From Paenibacillus rigui (lineage in GTDB: Bacteria; Bacillota; Bacilli; Paenibacillales; NBRC-103111), in the NCBI RefSeq assembly GCF_002234615.1, contig NZ_NMQW01000025.1, positions 62,001 to 126,000 on the forward strand: a stretch of DNA of 64,000 nt. The letters are read 5' to 3'. A program made the translations under genes and the position numbers. Under the pieces are notes generated by a model. It was not told the DNA's origin, searched no databases, and saw only the letters and a list, made by a program, of their open reading frames with translations. Positions 41,200-47,257 of the stretch are shown piece by piece. How positions within the stretch are numbered: the stretch's first letter is position 1; the number at the start of each line of letters is the position of its first letter.

Positions 41200-42385
41200 C
41201 CCGCAGCCCCTCCGCTATGTTAAAAATATCTTTGTCTCCCCGCCCCGACATGTTAATCAGAAAGATGTCGGAGCTGGAGCTCTCCGCAATGTCCTGCAAG
41301 GCGCCGGCAAAAGCATGTGTGGACTCCAAGGCCGGAATGATTCCTTCCTTGCGCATGACCAGTTGAAGCGTTCGAACGACCTCTTCATCGGTAGCGGCTG
41401 TAAAGCGAACCCGGCCTTGCTCCGACAAGTCGGCCAGGATCGGGGAGACCCCCGTATAATCGAGTCCTGCCGCGACACTGTACGTATCTGTCATTTGCCC
41501 GTCCCGGTCTTGAAGGAACAGGGTCTTGTAGCCTTGGGCGATGCCCGGCTTACCTTGGCCGTAAGCAATACGTACGGCATGCTTGCCTGAATTCGGGCCT
41601 TGGCCCCCGGCCTCTACGCCAACCAGCTCCACCTCTGGATCGGGGAAGAAGGCTTGAAACACGCCGAGCGCATTGGAGCCTCCTCCTACGCATGCGTAGA
41701 CCCGGCTTGGCAGCCGGCCCTCCAAGCCAAGCATTTGATCACGGGCTTCGATGCCGATGATGTTCTGAAAGTAAGCAACCAGCGCCGGAAAAGGATGCGG
41801 ACCCGACGCCGTGCCCAGCACGTAGTGCGTCGTTTCGAAGCTGGAGACCCAGTCGCGAAATGCTTCATTGATGGCATCCTTTAACGTGCGAGTGCCGTAG
41901 TCGACAGGGACGACTTCGGCTCCGAGCCGTTTCATCCAGAAGACGTTGGCATACTGGCGCTCCATATCCTCGCGTCCCATATAGATCGTCGCCTGCATCC
42001 CCAGCTTGGCGGCGACGGTTGCGGTGGCAACGCCATGCTGGCCTGCGCCGGTTTCGGCGATGAGGCGGGTTTTGTTCATGCGTTTGGCAAGCAGTGCCTG
42101 GCCTAGCGCGTTATTAAGCTTGTGCGCGCCGGAATGGTTCAAGTCCTCGCGTTTGATATAAATTTTGGCCCGGCCAAAATGCTCCGTCAGCCGGTCGGCA
42201 TAGGTGAGCGGCGTAGGGCGTCCGGAGTAGCCCGAGAGCAGATCGCAGTATTGCTGCCAAAAGGAGGGTTCCTGCTTGACGGCTTCGAACTCCCGGGTGA
42301 TTTCATGGATGGCGGGAACCAAAATTTCGGGGATGAAGCTTCCGCCGTAGTTGCCGTAATAGCCTTCCTGGCTCTGGCTTTTCAT
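41147..42385 (-). CDS. trpB: Tryptophan synthase beta chain
   Basis: This 412-residue PLP enzyme of TrpB1 type has PLP Lys89 in NHSGAHKLNNALGQ, catalytic Glu in AETGAGQHGVATAT, the PLP-phosphate loop GGGSNALG and the C-terminal SGRGDKD. The N-terminus YYGNYGGSFIPEILVPAI is of the usual beta-chain kind. It condenses indole with serine. It starts 3 bases after the SorC regulator's stop codon, so it is expressed with that regulator rather than with a trp operon. No T-box or trp leader is visible. Confidence 0.93.
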   Translation of the reverse strand: MKSQSQEGYYGNYGGSFIPEILVPAIHEITREFEAVKQEPSFWQQYCDLLSGYSGRPTPLTYADRLTEHFGRAKIYIKREDLNHSGAHKLNNALGQALLAKRMNKTRLIAETGAGQHGVATATVAAKLGMQATIYMGREDMERQYANVFWMKRLGAEVVPVDYGTRTLKDAINEAFRDWVSSFETTHYVLGTASGPHPFPALVAYFQNIIGIEARDQMLGLEGRLPSRVYACVGGGSNALGVFQAFFPDPEVELVGVEAGGQGPNSGKHAVRIAYGQGKPGIAQGYKTLFLQDRDGQMTDTYSVAAGLDYTGVSPILADLSEQGRVRFTAATDEEVVRTLQLVMRKEGIIPALESTHAFAGALQDIAESSSSDIFLINMSGRGDKDIFNIAEGLRDEEWTEFIHRKHTQYAK

Positions 42386-42388
42386 AGG

Positions 42389-43384
42389 TCATCGGTCCTT
42401 TTTTTTAAGTGGTAGGGTGGGAGAAAGCTGGGCATGAAAGCGCAGCACGGCCTCGGCGGTAGCTGCATCGGTGACGAGAATATCGATCCATTTGCCGCGG
42501 AGCGCAGCCGTAATGGCGGCCACTTTATCCTGCCCCCCGGCCACGGCTACAACGTTCGGGATGCCCCGGAGCTCTTGAGCGGTCAGCCCGATCATCCGGT
42601 CGTTCACAGGCAGGGCGATCGTTTGTCCGTTCCCGTCAAGGAAGGAGGCGCACAGGTTAGCTGCCGCTCCACCGGCCTTCACTTGGTCCAAGTCAGCAGA
42701 GGTGAAGTTGCCCGATTGCACGATGGAGGCGTGCTCGGACACCTCCCCGATGCCGATGACGGCAACTTGGCAGCGCTTTGCCTGCTGGAGCACTTTATCG
42801 ATGTCGGGCTCCTGTTTTAACAGCTTGCCGGTTTGCTCGTGGGTGACGACGGCCGGCGCATGCAGCTGCCAATATTTCGATTTAAGCTTGTCGGCGATGG
42901 TCGCCGTATTGGAGTTGGCATGCCAGGAAGCGCCTTCGGAGCCCCATCCGCCTACCAGCGGAACGAATTGCAGACCGTTTCGCGGGAAGTAATCGAGCTC
43001 GGTGCCTACGGCGGCAACGGTACGGCCGGCCATGATGCCGACGGTGTCATGATCCTTCAGAATCGATTCCAGCAGCACGGCGCAGGTTCTTCCAAGCTGC
43101 ACGGACAGCGGAAGCCCTGCGGGCTGAGAGGCATCGACGACCAGCGCATCATGGATACCGAATGTTTCGAGCAGCGCGCGCTCCACCTGCTGCTCGGCGG
43201 AATAAGGGTTCTTAATCGTGATTTGCACGATGCCTTCCTGCTTGGCTGCGGTCAGCATCCGGCTGACGTGGGGTCTCGACATGCCGAGCCGTGCGGCGAT
43301 ATCCTGTTGGTTCAGACCTTCTTCGTAGTAAAGCTGGCTGATTTTGACCAGTAGCCGGTTGCGCTCGCTTTTTATATCCGTCAT
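42389..43384 (-). CDS. SorC/DeoR-type sugar-binding regulator leading a trpBA operon
   Basis: This 331-residue SorC-family regulator has an N-terminal HTH (LYYEEGLNQQDIAARLGMSR, PHVSRMLTAAKQEG) at about 18-55 and a C-terminal ligand domain of NagB/RpiA-like fold (AGRTVAAVGTELDYFPRNGL, VAVIGIGEVSEHASIV, AVAGGQDKVAAITAALRGKW). Such domains usually bind phosphorylated sugars. ATG 43384 has AGGAGG 6 bases upstream. It is the promoter-proximal gene of an operon with trpB and trpA, an unusual pairing. Confidence 0.9.
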   Translation of the reverse strand: MTDIKSERNRLLVKISQLYYEEGLNQQDIAARLGMSRPHVSRMLTAAKQEGIVQITIKNPYSAEQQVERALLETFGIHDALVVDASQPAGLPLSVQLGRTCAVLLESILKDHDTVGIMAGRTVAAVGTELDYFPRNGLQFVPLVGGWGSEGASWHANSNTATIADKLKSKYWQLHAPAVVTHEQTGKLLKQEPDIDKVLQQAKRCQVAVIGIGEVSEHASIVQSGNFTSADLDQVKAGGAAANLCASFLDGNGQTIALPVNDRMIGLTAQELRGIPNVVAVAGGQDKVAAITAALRGKWIDILVTDAATAEAVLRFHAQLSPTLPLKKKDR

Positions 43385-43417
43385 AGATCCTCCTGAAGCT
43401 TGGGGTGTTTTAATTTG

Positions 43418-43452
43418 ATGTACATATGTTCAAGTGATGTAATTGTGTACAT
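43418..43452. promoter_or_regulatory. Repeated TGTACAT half-sites upstream of SorC operon
   Basis: ATGTACAT (43418-43425, palindromic) and GTGTACAT (43445-43452) are spaced 27 bases apart, in helical phase within about half a turn. They are candidate SorC operators. Confidence 0.45.
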
Positions 43453-43652
43453 AACTATAGACTCTACAGGTTTATTTGGCAAGTGACATGGCAAAAAAAC
43501 GTGAAGGAACGGAACGAAGCAGCGCTTCGCACGGGACAGAAAAGGCGAAGTGAAGCAGGGAAAGCGAATGCTCGCATGCTACCGGATCGGCGGAAAAGAC
43601 CTCAGGTAAAACGCTGGAGGAAGGCGCGGAAAAGCCGATGCGGGAGATGTCG

Positions 43653-43820
43653 CAGGAGATGGGCAGAAGATCGGGCAGGAAATGAGACAAAGAGATGAAG
43701 CAGGAGATAGGGCAGGAAATGATGCAGAGGACAAAGCAGAAGATCAAGCAAAAGATCTAGCAGAAGATCTAGCAGAAGATCTAGCAGAAGATCAAGCAGA
43801 AGATCAAGCAGAAGATCAGA
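43653..43820. repeat. 12-bp-period tandem repeat (unit CAGAAGATCWAG), decaying leftwards
   Basis: There are about 14 units. The right-hand units are nearly identical (CAGAAGATCTAG, CAGAAGATCAAG) and those to the left are increasingly mutated, such as CAGGAGATAGGG and CAGGAAATGATG, with one 11-base and one 13-base unit. The clean core is 43741-43820. Confidence 0.85.
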
Positions 43821-43838
43821 AGGAAAACTGGATGAGGA

Positions 43839-44786
43839 TCAGACAGAGCCTCCAGAAGTGCCTCCAGAAGTGCCTCCAGAAGTGCCTCCAGAAGTGCCTC
43901 CAGAAGTGCCTCCAGAAGTGCCTCCAGAAGTGCCTCCAGAAGTGCCTCCAGATAGCGTGCTCCGATATTGGCTGGGGGAGATGCCTTTCATTTTCTTGAA
44001 CATTTTGGAGAACAGCAGAGGGTCCTTGTAGCCAACGGAGTAGGCAATTTCGGTAATGGACAGCAGCGGATTCGCCATCCATTCACAAGCCTTGCTGATG
44101 CGGTAATCAATCACATACAGCTGGGGAGAGAGCCCGGTGCTTGCTTTAAACAGGCGGGTCAAATATTTGCGTTCAAGGCCGACCTCGTCCGCCATCTCGG
44201 CAATGGACATGGACCGGGAATAGTTGGTCTCTATGAACTCTACCGCTTTGGCGACATACAGCTGCTGTCTGTTTGCCCCGATCCCTTCAGCGTATGCCTC
44301 GTTCGAGGTATCCTCAATGAGAATGGATAGGAACGTATACAGCAAGCTGAGCAGCCGGAGATCACGGCTTTTTTGTGTCAGGCTTGCCTGGAACATTTGC
44401 TGGAAGCAGAGCGAAATGGCCTCCTGCTGAGCCGTTTGGAAAATAGGCTGAACCGGCGTCAAGCCTGCACGCTGCAAAATCCAGTCCGCATTGGTCCCCT
44501 GGAAGGCAACCCAGGAATAAGTCCAAGGCTCCTGTGCATCCGCCTGGTAGGAGGAAAGGACATCAGGACTGATCAGAAAGCCTTGTCCCTGCGTGAGGAC
44601 ATAGGTCTGGCTGGCTGTCCGGAACGTGCCTTTGCCGCTGTGGACATAATGAATTTTGTAGTGGTCCTTTAGTGCAGGTCCCCAGGAATGGCCGGGCTGA
44701 CATTGCTCCGAGCCGCAATAATACAGCTTTAAATCCTCATATGGATAAAATTGGTTATGGGGAAGCATATATTTGAAATCGGGCAT
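43839..44786 (-). CDS. AraC-family regulator with (SGGT)n C-terminal tail
   Basis: This 315-residue regulator has an N-terminal cupin-like effector region (about 20-150; HYVHSGKGTFRTASQTYVLT) and a C-terminal double HTH at about 175-275 (MSIAEMADEVGLERKYLTRL, FKASTGLSPQLYVIDY, ITEIAYSVGYKDPLLFSKMF). A normal protein would end near SPSQYRSTL; here eight SGGT repeats and SGGSV follow, encoded by a 12-bp tandem array. The tail length can vary without loss of frame. AGGAGATG precedes the ATG. It is divergent from the YghZ-like reductase at 45008, its likely target. Confidence 0.9.
   Translation of the reverse strand: MPDFKYMLPHNQFYPYEDLKLYYCGSEQCQPGHSWGPALKDHYKIHYVHSGKGTFRTASQTYVLTQGQGFLISPDVLSSYQADAQEPWTYSWVAFQGTNADWILQRAGLTPVQPIFQTAQQEAISLCFQQMFQASLTQKSRDLRLLSLLYTFLSILIEDTSNEAYAEGIGANRQQLYVAKAVEFIETNYSRSMSIAEMADEVGLERKYLTRLFKASTGLSPQLYVIDYRISKACEWMANPLLSITEIAYSVGYKDPLLFSKMFKKMKGISPSQYRSTLSGGTSGGTSGGTSGGTSGGTSGGTSGGTSGGTSGGSV
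43849..43952. repeat. 12-bp tandem repeat (unit CCTCCAGAAGTG) inside AraC coding end
   Basis: Eight perfect copies plus an 8-base partial. On the minus strand each unit encodes Ser-Gly-Gly-Thr, giving the C-terminal tail of the AraC protein. The unit shares CAGAAG with the neighbouring array 28 bases away. Confidence 0.95.
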
Positions 44787-44886
44787 GGCGCATCTCCTAG
44801 CTCAAGTGATGTTCATGAGGATTCGAATCGAACGGCAATGATCTATTTGTGTTGAAATGGTTGTTTAAAAGACATTATACCATATA

Positions 44887-44921
44887 GTTGCCGCATGCTG
44901 ACATGTCCCTAGGGCGGCAAC
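44887..44921. promoter_or_regulatory. Inverted repeat between AraC and reductase genes
   Basis: GTTGCCGC (44887-44894) and GCGGCAAC (44914-44921) are perfect 8-base arms 19 bases apart in the 221-bp divergent region. Candidate regulator site. Confidence 0.4.
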
Positions 44922-45007
44922 TGGGTTACAATAAGGAGGGAAATAGAAGCTTGAAGGCACGACATCCGTCCTGATCAGGGACTAACTTTGAGGAGGAACG
45001 ATAACTG

Positions 45008-46003
45008 ATGACACCTTATACAGCATCGGAGCAGCGTTACGAGGCTATGAAATATAACCGCTGCGGCAACAGCGGGTTGAAGCTGCCGGCCATTTCCTTA
45101 GGTCTGTGGCACAACTTCGGAGGCGTTGATTCCTACGAGAGAGGCCGGGCGATGGTACGCCGCGCATTCGATTTGGGCATTACCCACTTCGACCTGGCGA
45201 ACAACTACGGACCGCCTCCAGGCAGTGCGGAAGAAATGTTCGGAGCGATGATGAAGGATGATTTGACGCCATACCGTGACGAAATGATCATCTCCACCAA
45301 AGCCGGGTATCTGATGTGGCCGGGACCTTACGGGGACTTCGGCTCGAAGAAATACCTCGTATCGAGTCTGGATCAAAGCTTGAAACGGATGAAATTGGAC
45401 TACGTGGACATTTTCTACCACCACCGTCCGGATCCAAACACGCCTCTGGAAGAAACGATGTCGGCGCTCGATCTGATCGTTCGTCAAGGCAAGGCGCTGT
45501 ACGTCGGGATTTCCAACTACAAGCCGGAAGAGGCAAGGCAGGCGATCCGTATTTTGAAAAGCCTGGGTACGCCATGCTTGATTCATCAGCCAAGCTACTC
45601 GATGATGAACCGTTGGGTAGAAGACGGACTGCTGGATGTGCTCGAGGAGGAAGGTGTAGGCAGCATCGTCTTCTCGCCGCTGTTTAAAGGAATTTTGACG
45701 GACAGATACCTGGACGGGATTCCGGCAGACTCCCGCGCCGCTGGACAAAGCGTGTTCTTGAAGCGTGAGGATATTACCGAGGAAGTGATCGGCAAAGTAC
45801 GGAAGCTGAACGACTTGGCGCAGGAGCGCGGCCAAAAGCTGTCGCAAATGGCGCTGGCTTGGGTATTGCGGGGCGGCCGTGTGACTTCCGCTCTGATCGG
45901 GGCGAGCAAGGTGAGCCAGATTGAGGATGCGGCGGGTGCCGTGAACAACCTGGAATTCAGCGCAGAGGAATTGGCACGGATCGATGCTATTTTAAATGCG
46001 TAA
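45008..46003 (+). CDS. YghZ/Gpr-type aldo/keto reductase
   Basis: This 331-residue NADPH-dependent reductase is of the AKR14/YghZ group (L-glyceraldehyde-3-phosphate reductase). Catalytic Asp/Tyr are in HFDLANNYGPPPGSAEE, Lys in ISTKAGYLMWPGPYG and His in VDIFYHHRPDPNTP. The MWPGPYGDFGSKKYL stretch is diagnostic of this subgroup. GAGGAGG precedes the ATG by about 10 bases. It detoxifies methylglyoxal-type or sugar-derived aldehydes and is probably controlled by the divergent AraC regulator. Confidence 0.92.
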   Translation: MTPYTASEQRYEAMKYNRCGNSGLKLPAISLGLWHNFGGVDSYERGRAMVRRAFDLGITHFDLANNYGPPPGSAEEMFGAMMKDDLTPYRDEMIISTKAGYLMWPGPYGDFGSKKYLVSSLDQSLKRMKLDYVDIFYHHRPDPNTPLEETMSALDLIVRQGKALYVGISNYKPEEARQAIRILKSLGTPCLIHQPSYSMMNRWVEDGLLDVLEEEGVGSIVFSPLFKGILTDRYLDGIPADSRAAGQSVFLKREDITEEVIGKVRKLNDLAQERGQKLSQMALAWVLRGGRVTSALIGASKVSQIEDAAGAVNNLEFSAEELARIDAILNA

Positions 46004-46088
46004 TGATTGTACATTGCGTCACGGTCGTGTATGCTAGGGGAAACACAACGATAAACGGCGCTGTCGGCGTTTAGGACGGCATGAAAAA

Positions 46089-46126
46089 GGGGAAGCAGCG
46101 AAAATGTTCGCTTGCTTCCCTATTTT
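46089..46126 (+). terminator. Terminator after YghZ-like gene
   Basis: GGGAAGCAGCGAA - aatg - TTCGCTTGCTTCCC hairpin (one bulge) then TATTTT. Confidence 0.7.
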
Positions 46127-46134
46127 GGCAGATA

Positions 46135-46215
46135 AGAAAGTATAAGTTTCACAACCTTCGTCTACCTTGACAAACGCATGCCATCTGGAAAGCTGGCGAA
46201 GCCGTTTATCCTTGG
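46135..46215. repeat. Dispersed 80-nt structured repeat, copy B
   Basis: Second copy of the element at 40231-40310 (one indel, roughly a dozen substitutions). The hairpin is kept with altered sequence: GCCATCT-gga-AAGCTGGC. It lies between the terminator of the reductase gene and the yqjF-like gene. Confidence 0.8.
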
Positions 46216-46257
46216 CAGCAGGCAGTTGGATCGCAGTGACAGGAGGCAAAACTAATC

Positions 46258-47001
46258 ATGCACGAATTATTGCAAAATAGCTCGCACCGGCCCTGGCCGC
46301 TGCCGAAGCTTCCCTGGATTATGAAGCAGACGTGGCATGATTTGCTTTTTGCCCATTGGCCGGTGCCGGTCGGGCTGCTTCGGCCATGGGTGCCGGACGC
46401 TTTACCTCTGGATACGTTCGGGGGGAACGCGTGGATTGCAGTCGTGCCGTTCGGCATGACCGGCATTCGGGCACGGGGGCTCCCGCCTATCCCAGGCACA
46501 AGCCGGTTTCCCGAGATCAACGTGAGAACCTACGTTACGCTGCAAGGCAAGCCGGGCGTTTATTTTTTCAGCCTGGATGCCGCCCATGCGCTTGCCGTCT
46601 GGGGGGCGCGGCGGTTTTATCGTCTGCCGTATTACTTGGCGGAGATGAAGCTTGAAAAGGCGGGGCAGGAGATCCGGTACCTCAGCCGCAGGGCGGATGG
46701 CACGGTGCAGTTCGAAGGCCGCTACCGGCCCGTTTCTCCGGTGTTCGAGGCGGCGCACGGTTCGCTGGAGCGTTGGCTGACGGAGCGGTACTGCCTGTAC
46801 ACGCTGGGAAGCTCGGGCGAGCCGATGCGCTGCGACATCCACCATCCGGTGTGGCCGCTGCAGCTGGCGGAAGCCGAGCTCCGGAGCTGCACCATGCTGA
46901 CCGGGCAGGGCCTGCCTTCCATCGGCGGGAAGGCGCCGCTGCTGCATTATGCCTCCAGGCTCGACGTGCTGATCTGGCCCCTCGTCAAGGCGCAGCCTTA
47001 G
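46258..47001 (+). CDS. yqjF: YqjF-like DUF2071 protein
   Basis: This 247-residue DUF2071 protein is close in length to Bacillus YqjF. Typical blocks are WHDLLFAHWPVPVGLLRPWV near the N-terminus, GNAWIAVVPFGMTGIR, FPEINVRTYV and GVYFFSLDAAHALAVWGAR. The fold is related to acetoacetate decarboxylase-like barrels; no activity is established. ACAGGAGGC precedes the ATG by about 11 bases. It stands alone. Confidence 0.85.
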   Translation: MHELLQNSSHRPWPLPKLPWIMKQTWHDLLFAHWPVPVGLLRPWVPDALPLDTFGGNAWIAVVPFGMTGIRARGLPPIPGTSRFPEINVRTYVTLQGKPGVYFFSLDAAHALAVWGARRFYRLPYYLAEMKLEKAGQEIRYLSRRADGTVQFEGRYRPVSPVFEAAHGSLERWLTERYCLYTLGSSGEPMRCDIHHPVWPLQLAEAELRSCTMLTGQGLPSIGGKAPLLHYASRLDVLIWPLVKAQP

Positions 47002-47065
47002 ACGGTCGGGCCAGGCAGAGCTCTCGAGCCGTAAGCCGTCGCTCCAGGCTAGCAGCAGCGGGGGC

Positions 47066-47176
47066 AAAACACTGCCGCCGCACTCTGCCGCCGCAAGCTG
47101 TGGGCTGCAATCACAGCAGCAAGCCCTTGTCTGATGCAGACTCCCAGCAGACGAGGGCGAAAACACTGCCGCCGCA
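47066..47176. repeat. 17-bp direct repeat in GC-rich intergenic stretch
   Basis: AAAACACTGCCGCCGCA occurs at 47066-47082 and 47160-47176 between convergent yqjF-like and helicase genes. Apart from this, 47002-47257 shows no gene or clear terminator. Confidence 0.6.
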
Positions 47177-47257
47177 TTGGCAGGCCACAGGCACGGCTCC
47201 GCCCCATGCGCAGTCCCCTCCATAACCGCAGCAGCGAGACAGAAAGCCAAAGCCGCC

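Larger units (their letters stand above)
43385..43838. other. 454-bp intergenic region with purine-rich, decaying 12-bp repeats
   Basis: From about 43496 to 43838 the plus strand is strikingly rich in G and A. The right part (43653-43820) shows a 12-base period. I see no credible gene; the open frames over it are low-complexity. Confidence 0.65.

Noticed and set aside
42386-43417. T-box or trp attenuator ahead of trpB
   Set aside because: trpB begins 3 bases after the SorC stop codon, so there is no leader; upstream of SorC there is no T-box AGGGTGG-type motif or run of Trp codons.
43741-43952. Possible CRISPR array
   Set aside because: Units are 12 bases and directly tandem, with no unique spacers and no cas genes.
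43682-43999. Plus-strand open frame rich in AEDQ/AEDL and LQKC repeats
   Set aside because: It is the reverse side of the AraC (SGGT)n coding repeat joined to the neighbouring 12-bp array; it has low complexity, no ribosome site and runs antisense to a well-supported gene.
46135-46215. Dispersed repeat as a coding sequence on the minus strand (KDKRLRQLSRWHAFVKVDEG)
   Set aside because: Copy A has a stop in the equivalent frame and no start or ribosome site is associated, so a nucleic-acid element is more likely.
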